Source: Panopea generosa (Eukaryota > Mollusca > Bivalvia > Adapedonta > Hiatellidae). Taken from it: DNA of 64,000 bases. The stretch covers positions 41,771,236 through 41,835,235 of the forward strand of contig CM055900.1 of NCBI GenBank assembly GCA_029582155.1. Reading direction: 5' to 3'. Each line of letters opens with the position of its first letter. The stretch's first letter is position 1. The position numbers and the translations under genes were made by a program. Positions 11,148 to 22,989 of the stretch are shown piece by piece. The notes beneath the pieces were generated by a model, which searched no databases, had not been told where the DNA came from, and was given only the letters and a program-made list of their open reading frames with translations.

Positions 11148-12361
11148 CACCATTGACCTCAGCCCCATCCACATTTACATAAATTAATTGCTGTTTTACC
11201 ATTTTTTGCAACAGATTAACAGACATAAAACTTATTTCGCAATTAAAATCCAACTCACCATTAAACCAACTTCCTTATTGAAAATCAGTACCATTTTTTT
11301 AATACATCAAATGAACAATTTGGTGAAAAAGATGATTGTACTGGACGTTTAGTATTGATAAAACTTTTTCATCTTCATGTATCAACTACAGGAGATTAAA
11401 TCATCTATGAAGATAAATAGAAAGGTGTGAGCCCTGGGGTAAAATTAACTGGTAAAAGGTGTAAATATTGCTTCACACTAAACAAAAGCAAGTACCTGGG
11501 GTGTAATTGTTCAGCAAGAAATCTCTATCACCTGAATTAGAGGATCCGCATGATATCTTCTTTGACACTCCACAAGGTGACACCATCAGAGGTTTGTAAA
11601 GACTTTAAAATGTGGACAATAAAATGACCACTGGGTCTGGCCAGGGTAATCAGTGGAAAGGAATTCGGTTGCCATGGTGATGATAATTATGTAGTGATTG
11701 AATTAGAAGTTTACATGATGTAATTAGGAGAGTTAGGTGTAATTGTGGTCGCACAATGTTGACCCTTTTATACAGGATAGTTGGGCTGCTTAATTACTTC
11801 TTCACAAAGAATACAATGAAACTTGCCTGGCAATCTGAAATAAGGTTTAATGACTGTGTGTATATTGCATGGAAAGGCTCAACAGGTCCGAAGTGTGTGT
11901 TAGTTACAGGAATGACCTATAGATTACTGGATTAATATTGTTAACCCATAACTTGCCAAATTTTAATAATGGACTCTTCCTTTCTCATATTTGGACCATT
12001 CCATTACCATTTTGAGGGGATGGTAATACAAATTAACTGACAGAGAGCCAGACAATGTAGATATTGATCCGATCTTAACATCTATTTTTTCACCACGTAA
12101 TCTGGGTCTACACTACAAATTGTGCCATAGTTCTGAACAGATGATTGTGACTTGTGTCTACACAAGATCTTAACAAGAAAACACTATACTGTCAACACAC
12201 AGCTGCTTAAATTACTTTTCATGGTATATACACAATGCCAACATGCCACAATTAATATTTATCATTCTACAAATATTGTATACTAGACTCCAGGTACTAT
12301 CATTGCACTATCCTGAAGAAAGAACTCTGGGCATGACCAGTCTGTAAGATAAACACTTTGG
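11148..12361. other. Noncoding, possible regulatory sequence
   Basis: Normal-complexity sequence. Around 11660-11760 there is a GTTGCCATGGTGAT box and several TAATTA-type sites. No coding frame. Confidence 0.45.
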
Positions 12362-12711
12362 GTACTACTAGTCCATTTTGCCTGTAAGGTAACAAGTCTG
12401 TACTACCAGTCCATTTTGCCTGAAAGGTAACAAGCCTGTACTACCAGTCCATTAGCCTGTAAGGTAACAAGTCTATACTACCAGTCCATTAGCCTGTAAG
12501 GTAACAAGCCTGTACTGCCAGTCCATTAGCCTGTAAGGTAACAAGTCTGTACTACCAGTCCATTAGCCTGTAAGGTAACAGGCCTGTTCTACCAGTCCAT
12601 TAGCCTGTAAGGTAGCAAGTCTGTACTACCAGTCCATTAGCCTGTAAGGTAACAAGTCTCTACTACCAGCCCATAAACCTATAAGGTAACAAGTCTGTAC
12701 TACGAGTCCAT
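12362..12711. repeat. 37-bp minisatellite, about 9 copies
   Basis: Unit CCTGTAAGGTAACAAGTCTG plus TACTACCAGTCCATTAG, with the end units more diverged. Continuous repeats with no unique spacers, so not a CRISPR array. Confidence 0.95.
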
Positions 12712-12874
12712 GCTAACTCTGGAAACAACATGAATAGTTTTTGAACAGGTCCAACAGTCCTTCTTAGATTTTCTATTTTGAAAATATAGATGGATTCCTA
12801 CTGTCAGAGACACATTAACAGAGATAAGAACCTGCAGGTACTGGTGGCACATACTTATTATGGTGTTTTCCAAA

Positions 12875-13085
12875 TTTCACAACTCCTCCGGAACCAACCG
12901 AAAGAATTTTGTGCTTTTGGTTTAAAAAGAAAGGGCTGATTGAAAATATTGATGGTAAACTTTTCTTCTTTAAATATAAAGAAATGAAAAAAGTATTCTT
13001 AAATTTATTTATTTGTGATAATTTTCTCATTTTTTGTCCATTTCCAAAGTAAGAAATAAAAAAAAATTTCATTGAACATTGTTAT
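12875..13085 (+). repeat. Dispersed repeat, copy 2 (shared with 8925-9145)
   Basis: Same ordered blocks and same orientation as copy 1, including the terminal AAAGTAAGAAATAAA. Copies differ at many sites, so the family is old. Confidence 0.6.
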
Positions 13086-14271
13086 AAAATAAAGTCGCTG
13101 CTATTTTTATACTAAAACTAAATGTTATAATTAATTAACCACTAACATACAGCTGTCATACCACTCAAATCAGGTGCAATTACTGACAAAATAACAGTTA
13201 ATTAGTATGAGTTGGGACAGTATATTTTTACTCGAGACAAAAGTCAGATACACATTTAAGAAATTAAAGAACAAAAGAAAAAATGCTCCCATAAATCTTA
13301 ATGAATGAGCATCTAATTAAGAAATTCTTCATTAAGGTCGATTAATGGGAGGGAATGGCATTGGACATGAAACACAGTTTTATGCAAAACATGACTAAAA
13401 GCTAATGAACGGCCCCATCTCTCCATCAACGTCATTATAGTTAATTAACTTAATTAATCACATAGTAATTAATCTCCATACAAAAGAAAAATATGGCTTA
13501 ATTACAATTTGTCTTTAAGATGTAGATACTAATTAATCTCTGGGCAAATTCTAGATCGTTACAACATACCCTCTAATTTGAATACAAAGATAAGTTTAAT
13601 AATTGTTTTTGAAAAAAATGAAACAATGTTTAATTAAGATTAATTAATCTTTGACATTATTAACCGTAAAAGTTACTAATGTGATGAATAAGTGTATATA
13701 AATGGTTAAAATTGACCCATTATGGCAATGTATGTGAGAAGGTATGAGTTATGACACTATTACAGTGATAAAGTGATGTAATTACAATAGAAGTTAACAG
13801 AATTGTCATTTAAGAAACTACAAGGACTAATTGGAAGTTTGGTGATGGTGGTTCCCCACTGATGGTTTGGTCCCCTCATACATTATGATGGTAAAATTGC
13901 CCTAATATGGGATGGTGGTTCCCAACAACTATAGACAAAAGACACAATGCTCAATTTTGTATGGGAGGACAAAAAAAAAAAAACGCCCCATGATTTTTCA
14001 AGATAGTTCAACATTAGAAATTTATTATCTCGATTATTTTACTCTAAGATGCGTTAGTCTTCTGTCAGTCTCAATGTCAGTTTATTGATACATTGTGTTT
14101 ATAGCACCATTAACAACTGTAAAACAATAAAATATTAAAGATAAAAATACTACAAATAATCTAAAAATGCAAAATATAATATAGAAGATTGACAATATAA
14201 TAATGGTACATAACAGAGAGTTAGTAACAGGAATCTTATTTTTATTTAGACACGAGTATATCGCTTGTTTC
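13086..14271. promoter_or_regulatory. TAATTA-dense block, enhancer candidate
   Basis: Between 13090 and 13700 there are many TTAATTAA/ATTAAT cores, including GTTAATTAAC at about 13440, which resembles the AT-motif bound by ATBF1 and HNF1. No tandem periodicity and no coding frame. AT-richness alone raises the chance count, so this is a candidate only. The rest of the block to 14271 shows nothing nameable. Confidence 0.3.
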
Positions 14272-14546
14272 AATGTTTAACATCATTTTTATGCCATCAA
14301 GGACTAACAGACAATCAATTAACCTAACCACTCTTTCCTGGGGTACTGGAAGGTTAACCAGTACTCCAGCACAATGATCTCTGCATGTAACTGACAAATT
14401 TACCACTAGAAGCAACAGTTAGAGACAGTCGACTATAAGACGGTATGTTGTATAACGATCATCACAGAGACTGTGCCCGGACAAGATTCAAACTCATGAT
14501 CCCTCGATTGAAAGGCATGCTAACAATCAAGCTAACCTCGCCCGAC
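14272..14546 (-). repeat. tRNA-Lys-like SINE, copy 1
   Basis: Read on the minus strand, the head has a GGTTAGCTTG A-box remnant and a GAGTTTGAATC B-box remnant. Then comes the family body: a CAGAGACTGT block, a site like AGTAACTGA, CCTAACCACTCTTTCCTGG and a CATCATTTTTATGCC end. The most diverged of the longer copies. Confidence 0.8.
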
Positions 14547-14790
14547 TAGACATGAATATAATAGTAATAGGACTGTCAATATATAGTATATGAAGTTTAT
14601 TGTTCATAATAGCACATATCTTATATGTAAAAGCAGTGTCGAAGCACTAGCCAGTTGACATATATATAAATAAATACTGCAGAAAAACGACATGCAGAAA
14701 CTCTCAATGTCATATATTTGTTATATTTTTATTTCCATTAATTATAAATTGTTAAGGTAACTACCTAAAGTTTTAATTCAATAATTATAA

Positions 14791-14814
14791 CAAGAGCCAG
14801 AGCCAGAGCCTGAG

Positions 14815-14899
<85 letters not shown>

Positions 14900-14904
14900 A
14901 AGGG

Positions 14905-14935
<31 letters not shown>

Positions 14936-14946
14936 CACAGCAAGAG

Positions 14947-15007
<61 letters not shown>

Positions 15008-15102
15008 AAGGGCCAGAGCCAGAGCCAGAGCCAGAGCAAGGGCCAGAGCCAGAGCAAGGGCCAGAGCCAGAGCCAGAGCCAGAGCCACAGCAAGAGCCAG
15101 GG

Positions 15103-15175
<73 letters not shown>

Positions 15176-15199
15176 CACAGCAAGAGCCAGAGTCAGAGC
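14791..15199. repeat. (GAGCCA)n hexanucleotide array, ~68 units
   Basis: Nearly pure GAGCCA with recurrent CAAGGG and CACAGCAAG variants that keep the 6-bp register. All three minus-strand frames are open for more than 130 codons, reading Ala-Leu, Gly-Ser and Leu-Trp dipeptides. No promoter, splice signals or conserved flanks support a protein gene. Confidence 0.97.
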
Positions 15200-15973
15200 A
15201 GAATATTCTATTCAAACTGGTTCATAAATATGTCGTCATAATAACATATTTATAACTCATTATATAATCATATCACTAAAAATTACATCATTAGTTCCAT
15301 CATATTTCATTACCATTTGATATAATAATATTAAATATGTATTTATGTTTTAAATATAAATGTCAATATAATGTAGAAAATACTAAATTCTTCAAGGAGA
15401 TCCCACGTGCATGTTTACTGAGCCTTTACTAGTAGTAATGATTTCCATTTTACAAAATTTTATGCAATGGTTAAAATTAAAATTTCCCACTTAATATCGT
15501 CTTCCAGTTGATATTCAAATTTAAACTTTAATACACAAGTGTTAAAACAAAGCAGTAATCAGTTACAAATTCATATAATAATCCCCTTATATCAAAGAAA
15601 CTGTCTATTTAAGACTAATTGTCAGAAAAATTGAAAAGACATCGCATTTAATTAGTAGATAATAAGCAAATGATTAGCTACTTATGTCGCTAAAAATATG
15701 CAATTAAAACATTCTGTATGAAAATAAAATATTCATTTTTTAAGAATATTTGTGTAAATTTCCTGCCTAATGGATGGGGTTTCTGCCCTCTGTGTAAACA
15801 AGGTGGCTTTTATCCCGCTTGCAAAGTCACAGAGTGGTTTGTGTCCTACTTGAAATATGTATGAGGTGTTTTTTTATCAAACATGTAAAAAGCATGTCTG
15901 GATGGTGTGTTTTCTCGAGTGGGTTTTGTGTATGTGGGAGTGGGGGTGTCTCCAACTAAACAAAATTAAGCAT
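15200..15973. other. Noncoding, nothing recognised
   Basis: AT-rich; a mildly GT-rich stretch leads into the following simple repeat. Confidence 0.6.
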
Positions 15974-16052
15974 GAGTGTGTGTGTGTGTGTGTGTGTGTG
16001 CTGGGTGGGGGGGGCGGGGGGGGGGGGGGGGGGGGGGTGGGGGTGGGGGGGA
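15974..16052. repeat. (TG)n followed by a long G tract
   Basis: About 12 TG units, then more than 45 guanines with only three or four interruptions. G-quadruplex and Z-DNA potential. The length may be uncertain because such tracts assemble poorly. Confidence 0.95.
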
Positions 16053-18089
16053 GTATTGTCCAACTAAACAAACAAAATTGAGCAATAAAATAATTAAAAT
16101 AAACCGAGTCAGTATTCCATCTATATATGGTAAAACCTACCCTATTTAATTAAACAGGTCATATAAACAATGCCAGAAAAAATGTGTGAGCAGGTTGTAC
16201 TAATTTTAACTTACAATTGTCATAAAATCTGCCACATAACAATTACATCAGCTGTTTCTTGTATAAAAGTATAAATAAATCATACTTTTTTTTCGTTCTA
16301 AATAACATCTTTAATATTGTCACACCAGATTGGTCTAGAATTCTAACCTAGTATCAAGCTATATATAAATGATTAAAAATTCTTGTACAATGATACTGCA
16401 AGTCAGTTTTAACAAGCTCTTTTTTGCGGAATAGAAAATTATGTTAACTATCAATAAACATATTTATTACTTTAATGAAAGTAGCATTTCACAAATCAAG
16501 AATTTTTTTTGTACAAGTCATGAATAATTCGGAAATTAATAAATCCTTCGAGCCATTTAGATGGGTAACGATCCCCATAAAGTCTAATTTAATGAGATAG
16601 AGTGTACATTTAAATGAAATCGTTTTCAGTGACTTTCCGCTTCATTACCACTTCAATAACTATTTTGTCAATTACTTTAATAATTATTCTCTCTTTTTAC
16701 ACCCTAGATATACCTACAAACAAACTGAATAAGGGAGCAATCATTTTAATAACAAATTCAAATTATTATCTTTGAAATGTTTCTTACACACATGTGAACC
16801 TTCACCTACATGACCGACAACAAGGAATTGCATGTGACCCGATTTTTATTGAAATCTACATAAAAGAATGTTTTTCTATATCTCAATATTTGGCAATCCC
16901 ACAATTCCTAATTTTAATGTTAATTACTATATATATGGGTATAACATTTTGTTTATTACATTTCCTTTTTGATAAAATAATTTTTTTTTGTCCTTTTCAA
17001 GAAAGAGTCGTAGCAACTGCCATTCACTAATGAGGACCTCTGTTAAAAGTTTCGTCTGTTAGTTTCTATAAATTTAATTGTATAAAATTAATACTGGGTC
17101 GTCATTTCAAGCAGAACAAAGGGAACAGATTGCATGATGGGACATTATCGTTGAATAAAGTAATTATAGAAAGCCAATTACCCTTGTACAAGTGACAATA
17201 CAAACTGTGAATGGAGATAATGGAAAACGATATTCCGGATCCGAGATCACCAAAAAAATGTTGGTGATCGTTAACAAATAGTTCATTAAACACGTTAAAC
17301 ATTTTCTGTTATTTATGGCTTTTAAATATTTCTAAAATGTGTGTTAAATAGTACAATCATTTTGATAGTGAAAAAGTAGGAATAAAGTGAATCTGAAGGA
17401 AATTTTTTTTTACTCTTTTGAGGTTCGTCAATCTGTTCGGGAATCCCAAAGTTGTACAGTTATAACAGACTGTATATAAATTATATGTGTGCGTGTGTGT
17501 GCATGTGTGTGTACATGCTTATGTAATGTATGTTTGTATGACTAAGTTGGCCCCTCACCCCTCCTCCATCATAAATTAACTGCTATAGATTATCTACCAA
17601 ATATTTATTAAAAAGGGGGAGGTGGTGAGGGAGGGTTGTATTTTTATTTATTTTTTCATTTTTTTTTTGGTTGTTTTTTAATAAAAAAAAAAAAAAATTC
17701 TTTTCTTTTCTTTTTTTTTTTTATAAAAATGGAAAATGGTAGGGGCGGCATGGAAATTAGGGAGCAAACAGGGATGATAATCTAGAAATTAAATTTTTTT
17801 GGGCCTTATAGTTGAATATAAGAACATATTTTATGCATGGCATTTAAAATTCATTTTCTTGCTTGGTCACATCGGCTTTCTAAATAATCTCATCTGTACG
17901 GGCTCTCTAGCTCCATTTTATTGTATTTTTTTATGGCAAGACTATACTGGAATGCAGATGAGCAAATGTTACACTTGGTCCAAGATATCCTCAAAGATGC
18001 ACGTATAATTCACCCTTGGGTGAGATTTCCGTGTCCACAATACAGCTTTGTTACCAATGTGGTTAATCCATGGCTGAGTTATTAAAATC
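16053..18089. other. Noncoding, with one short hairpin
   Basis: AT-rich. A perfect 9-bp hairpin (GATCACCAA / TTGGTGATC, 7-nt loop) lies at 17245-17269 and a GT-rich stretch at 17485-17515. Open frames up to 78 codons have no domain. Confidence 0.55.
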
Positions 18090-18627
18090 GTTTTGAATAT
18101 TTAGTATCATTTTATGCCATCGAGTGCTAACAGATGATCAGTTGATCAAACCGCTCTATCCTAGGATCCTCAATGGTTAACTCTGTCACACCCAACTCAA
18201 CGAACTTTTCCCCTTAACCCTTCACTTCAAATAGACACCTTTGGACACCTCTAATATAAACGCCTTTGGACACCTCTAATATAAACGCCTTTGGACACCT
18301 CTAATATAGATGCCTTTGGACACGTCTAGTATAGAACGCTTTTGAATTATTGGTTGAATTATGTTTATATTAACTGACAGAGTAGAAAACAGTGAAGGAA
18401 CGAGCAATCTGAACTCTTCCTGCACTGTTTTCAAAGGCCTCCTGTGATTGATGTTGAAAACCCGTATCTATGGAGTAAAGGGTTAAATCATCTGTGAGAA
18501 ACTTTTGACAATGAGACACATTGTCAAATGTCAATCATCACAGGAATTGTGGCCAGACAGAGATTTAAAGTCATGACCCCTGGATTGATAGTCGGGCATG
18601 CTACTGACTGAGCTAACCAGGCATGGT
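18090..18627 (-). repeat. tRNA-Lys-like SINE, copy 2, split by a piggyBac-like MITE
   Basis: The two SINE halves (18090-18213 and 18487-18627) carry the family body and the tRNA-like head (GGTTAGCTCAGTCAGTAGCA on the minus strand). They are interrupted by the TTAA-flanked element at 18214-18486, so the SINE inserted first. Confidence 0.8.
18214..18486 (+). mobile_element. piggyBac-like MITE, copy A (inside SINE copy 2)
   Basis: Bounded by TTAA at both ends with inverted termini: CCCTTCACTTCA at the left and TGGAGTAAAGGG at the right. Near the left end a ~26-bp piece (CGCCTTTGGACACCTCTAAT) is repeated about three times. One arm of the central hairpin is mostly deleted compared with the other copies. 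No coding capacity. Confidence 0.85.
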
Positions 18628-19590
18628 TCCCATAGAAAAAGCAGTGCCAGATAATTTTGTCTTCACATCAATACTATAATTCCATCTGTATGTATTCCTC
18701 TTTTTACAATCGGAAAAAAGTAAGATTGCATTGGTAAGATATGATAGGAAAAATGTTGAAATAGTCTCTTACAATTCAGATCACTATTTGAATGGCGACT
18801 GTGTTGTTAACTAGAATATGCATCTTATTTTTATAAGCTGTACAAATGACAGGACGTTATAAAATAAACAAAAAAAAATTCAACCTCAAATCTGTATAAC
18901 ACCTTGCCTATCCCGGTTATATACAATTTTGAATATTTAAAAAGCATTAATCAGATCTTGCGATAAAAAATATTTTGAAAAGCCGTAACAATTAAATAGC
19001 CCTGACAAGACACAGCAGGACCAATTAAAAGTCACATAATCACCGCCTGTAGAAATCACCAATTAAACAGATAAAATTATTGGCTAATCTTCAATATCCA
19101 TTTCACAAAAATCTGATCTAATTTCTTTATATTTAATTTTGATAATTTGAAATATTTTCTCTTGCTTTTCAAATGAAATAATAATGTGTATAATTACGCT
19201 AATTAAAAAAGTTAAATGCCCTTTAGCACGAAAATCCAAAAATTACAGAATTATAATTAAAGAATTTATTAATAGGAATTTGAAAATATTGTGATTATTA
19301 ATTGGTATTCCACCAAACAGTTTCACACAAATTGAAACTACTGTCAAAATGGCAGTATTTTTTTGCAAAAAATGATAATATGATAACAACTTTCATGCCA
19401 AACAGTGGAAATGTGGTTACAATTTCTAGTTACCCAACATCAACAAACTACAATAACTTTTTGTTTAATCTCGTGGAAACTGGCGCTGGGGTAAAAATTT
19501 CAACTGGGTGTAAAACGCATTAAACCCAGTCAAAATGTGGATGAATTTAGCAGCCCAAGCTCACGTTCTTATGGATAGGATTTACTATTG
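18628..19590. other. Noncoding, nothing recognised
   Basis: AT-rich; short open frames only. Confidence 0.6.
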
Positions 19591-19750
19591 TACACAGGCT
19601 TTCCACAAGTAACTGATAAACATACAACCTGTACACAGGCCTTCCACAAGTAACTGATAAACATACAACCTGTACACAAGCCTTCCAAAAGTAACAGATA
19701 AAAATACAACCTGTACACAGGCCTTCCACAAGTAACTGATAAACATACAG
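19591..19750. repeat. 41-bp minisatellite, about 4 copies
   Basis: Unit begins TACACAGGCCTTCCACAAGT and continues AACTGATAAACATACAACCTG; starts are spaced at exactly 41 bp (19591, 19632, 19673, 19714). The minus-strand frame over it is repeat-derived. Confidence 0.95.
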
Positions 19751-20636
19751 TTTCAAACTAAAATGTTTCAAGATCACAAATATGGTACACCTGAACTGAG
19801 AAAAATATCTCTAAATTACAATAAACTACTGTAATTTATGTATTTCCTGTGTGTGAGATAAAAACAGCATGCAGAAATATATCATTAAAGACATACAATT
19901 TTTTGAAATTTCATCAAATATTTTATGAGCATTATTATTTTGAAATAAACACCAAACAAGTAATATTAAGCATTCATCAAGAACTTGGAACGTGACATTA
20001 AAATAGAAATGAAGGTAGGGCAATGATAGAGATAATTACTGGAAAATGCCGTCAATATCTGACACACATGATTTATTATTTCGACAAGCCCTAAGAGCAG
20101 AAATATAAAACAACAAATAATATTTTATTGTAAATTACTGTCATGTTCCCAACAAATGTATAACAATAAAGATATGTTTTTATCATCAATTCACAAGTCA
20201 TATAGTCAGAATTTAATTTAATTTACGAGTATATGTTTTAGACAGAAATTGTAATTTACATTACAAAATCACAACTCTACTAATGAGATGAAAGAACAGA
20301 AATGCAGTTCATATGTTAAGAGGGATTGTTCAACAGTAATAAATCAATAAATATATTTAAAAATATTTTCAAACAAGAATTCCTTGAAATTTATTTATAG
20401 ATTCCACTACACAGACGTTATATCTTATATTATAAAGTTAAACTAAGAAAAAACACACAATAAATAAACTTTATGGGTATATCCTGTAATATATATGGTG
20501 TTTAGCGACACTTTAGAACATTTTTCAAGTCATATAGTGTCTACTTGAGACAGTATTTTAGTGCTACCAGCTGCAAACACATGGTAAGGTACCCCACCCA
20601 GTCCTATTATACTGGGACAACCAGTGCTAGTTGTTA
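19751..20636. other. Noncoding, possible old repeat at the right end
   Basis: AT-rich. From about 20490 to 20636 the text (TGTCTACTTGAGAC, then GGTACCCCACCCAG) looks like part of a dispersed element, but no second full copy is present here. Confidence 0.45.
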
Positions 20637-20928
20637 ACAAGAGTTGTCAGAAGACAACAAAGCTCGCCCCTGGGTGTCTTAGTCCAAAAAGGGCCTTAAC
20701 TGAGCTAAAATGCAATCCAGAGTTATGGTTCTTGTCTGTGTGTGTTCCATTGATGATGGCCAACACACATGCGAAGTTTCATTCACTTCCAATGAGTGGT
20801 TGCATAGATATCTTAAACTTAAACACAAAAGTTTAACCAGGGTGTCTACAGACAACGCCGACGACAACGCCGGGGTCATGGCAATAGCTCTCCTTGGACT
20901 TCGTCCCGGTGAGCTAAAAACACTGTTA
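20637..20928 (+). repeat. Dispersed ~290-bp repeat, copy 1 (with 39546-39816)
   Basis: Begins CAAGAGTTGTCAGAAGACAA and ends in a short imperfect hairpin around AGCTC...GAGCTAAAAAC, preceded by GACGACAACGCCGG-type text. Internal similarity to copy 2 is high. Overlapping frames on both strands are artefacts. The 3' design resembles widespread molluscan non-autonomous elements, but the class is uncertain. Confidence 0.8.
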
Positions 20929-21138
20929 TTTTAACAACTCATTAAGCAGAACTTTCAAGTCATGTTTTTTTTTTAGATTTAATACATTCAAGGTAACAAT
21001 TTACTGACAATTGTAATAAAATATTTTTCTACTTCTGTAACACATTGTATTGTAATGTACATCAAAACTTTGAATATTTAAGATATTGAATATACAACAG
21101 TTCACCAAAATGAGTGTTAAGCTAACAAAGCTTTGTAT

Positions 21139-21242
21139 AAGCCCTGGCTCCTGTTTCACCAACTTGTACTTAAATACATAAAAGCTTAAATCTAAGAAAA
21201 GCATAAAGGTGATCATGATATTAGACTGGTTCCTGTACAACT
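21139..21242 (+). mobile_element. GTTTCACCAA-ended MITE, partial copy
   Basis: Starts CTCCTGTTTCACCAAC and contains TCTAAGAAAAGCAT and a GATCATGATATTAGACTGG block, also found at 22115-22300 and inverted at 61440-61652. Truncated at its right end. Confidence 0.65.
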
Positions 21243-21246
21243 GAGA

Positions 21247-21372
21247 ATGAGGAAGCTTCCGGTTCCGCGAGTCGAAGTGTTTGGTATGACCTGGCCGGGA
21301 TTAAACATACAAGCCTCCACCTGCAAGGCGGATACATACTCCACCACTAGGCCACAGCTGTGGTATAAACTT
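21247..21372 (-). repeat. tRNA-like sequence, probable SINE head
   Basis: On the minus strand GTGGCCTAGTGGTGGAGTAT resembles an A box. A 5-bp anticodon-type stem encloses a CTTGCAG loop, and GTTTAATCCC resembles a B box. Arms outside the boxes do not form a good acceptor stem, so a working tRNA is unlikely. Confidence 0.45.
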
Positions 21373-21588
21373 TATGAGAAAAGGACGATGTACATGCATA
21401 TTAAAAGTTCATTTGACTTAACAAATAGCGCACCCAAGCTGCCAATGTGTCAATACCATCAGTAACACACAACCTTTAACTTCATACACTCTGGTAACAA
21501 TGTTTTAAGATTTGGATCATTAAAGAAAATTAATGTGCTTTTTCAGTAAATCTTAAATTAGTTTAGTAAAATTATAGCCTGCGTTTTA

Positions 21589-21906
21589 ATGATCCACAAA
21601 TCAGATTTAATTGATCCCTCGCATGATCGTCTCAGTTTAATGAGACAAAAATACCAGTTTGCTTACATTAATAACCTTTGCCATGAGTTATTACCCATGT
21701 TCTCATCAGAGGCTGCAGAAGATGAACAATATTTTGTAACCTCATCATTTGTACCATTAGTTATGACAGGTAAGATATTCTTGGTTTCTCTTTTGAGGTT
21801 AACTTCCTCTGTCCATTGCTCTTTTGTAATGGAGGAACACTGTCTGCTGCATGATATTGTGGCAGTTGCTGGATCATCATCCACACAAAATATGTTGCAA
21901 TTTTAA
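21589..21906 (+). other. Non-repetitive block with protein-like frames, possible exon
   Basis: A 105-codon plus-strand frame contains an internal CAG|GTAAGA donor at about 21770. A 73-codon minus-strand frame overlaps it. Composition is less biased than in the surrounding DNA. I recognise no domain on either strand. It could be an unrelated exon, a decayed transposon fragment or a conserved noncoding block. Confidence 0.2.
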
Positions 21907-21920
21907 GAGGCAAATCTATT

Positions 21921-22110
21921 TTTAGACTAACCTAGGCGCATAACCCATGTTAGGAAATCCATTTTCAATATATTATTTTGGCATGTTTCAAAAGATATCC
22001 TTTAGGCAATATGGGGATTGGTGGGTATAATTATATAAGCATAATATGTTGAAAAAAAATACTGATAGCGAATTTTTAAATTTTGGAAAGTCCAGATAAA
22101 TTCCTTTTAA
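21921..22110 (+). repeat. Dispersed repeat, copy 1 (with 60628-60780)
   Basis: Shares AGGAAATCCATTTTCAAT-like text, TTATTTTGGCATGT, GCATAATATGTTGAAAAAAA and GATAAATTCCTTTTAA with the copy at 60628, in the same order. Class unknown. Confidence 0.7.
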
Positions 22111-22114
22111 AGAA

Positions 22115-22300
22115 CGAACATATACTTATTAAATACTTCACAACTCAAATATAAGAAAAGCATCCTGGTGATCATGATTTTAGACTGGTTCAACTAAAAC
22201 TGCATATTGTTTCATTGATATTGATTATACAATAGATACATAACCAGTCAAAACTTAATTAAATATTTAAGTATTTAAGTAAAATGTTAGTGAAGCAGAA
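22115..22300 (+). mobile_element. GTTTCACCAA-ended MITE, copy 2
   Basis: The right end AAAATGTTAGTGAAGCAG is a diverged inverse of the family's left end. The interior AACTGCATATTGTTTCATTG matches the complement of 61500-61560. The left terminus is degraded. Confidence 0.65.
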
Positions 22301-22854
22301 GTCAAATGATGTTGGTCTTATCTGTATCAACACTTTCTATACCCTTACGATAATCAACACCATCCCCACATACAAACTCTCCATAAGGGGCATCACCTAT
22401 GTGGGCACCCAGTCACAACGATGCTGCCTAATGCTTCTGAATAAGTCAGTATAGCTAACAAAAAGAATGAAAGAAAGAATGAATAAATATAAGATTGAAA
22501 TTTTTTATCTGTTGAATCAGGGTTAACATTGTTTTCAAAACATCACAGATTACAAGTTTTTGTAATGGAAGGCGGTGTCCTCAGAATGAATCTGAGTAGA
22601 GTGATAATATCTCAGATGATGGAAATAATTTTATATTTAACAATGTACTTATTTAACTATATTACCTTATACTGAAGACACTCAATGTTTTGATTATCAA
22701 TCGATCTAATTAAGTTTTAATATTTGCCTCACAGTGGAGCCTCTCATTTAGGTCAGCATCGGATGCATTATATTCAAACAATGTACCTTATTTCATTTTT
22801 CTTCTTTCTTTATAAATATGTTTTATTGCCAGCTTGATTGTTTTATGTAAATAG
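22301..22854. other. Noncoding, nothing recognised
   Basis: No repeat, motif or coding frame that I can name. Confidence 0.5.
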
Positions 22855-22989
22855 TTTGTTGTTGGGAAGGGCCGATTTTAATGTTGGATAACTTTTGGCC
22901 CAACCCTTTTCCTATTAAATGTACACAAAAAAGCAATAAAATATGTTTAAAGTATTTTTAAAAGTAACTGGTAAACTTTCTCTGATGAA

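Noticed and set aside
12362-12711. CRISPR-like regular array
   Set aside because: Units are contiguous with no unique spacers, and the genome is eukaryotic; the same holds for the other arrays.
14765-15215. Three minus-strand frames of 132-145 codons
   Set aside because: Entirely produced by the GAGCCA hexamer array; no start context or splice signals.
18214-18486. Prokaryote-style promoter or terminator hairpins in the palindromic elements
   Set aside because: The window is a eukaryotic nuclear genome; the hairpins belong to transposable elements.
20624-20934. Overlapping 66-74 codon frames on both strands
   Set aside because: They lie inside a dispersed repeat that also occurs at 39546, where the frames are not preserved.
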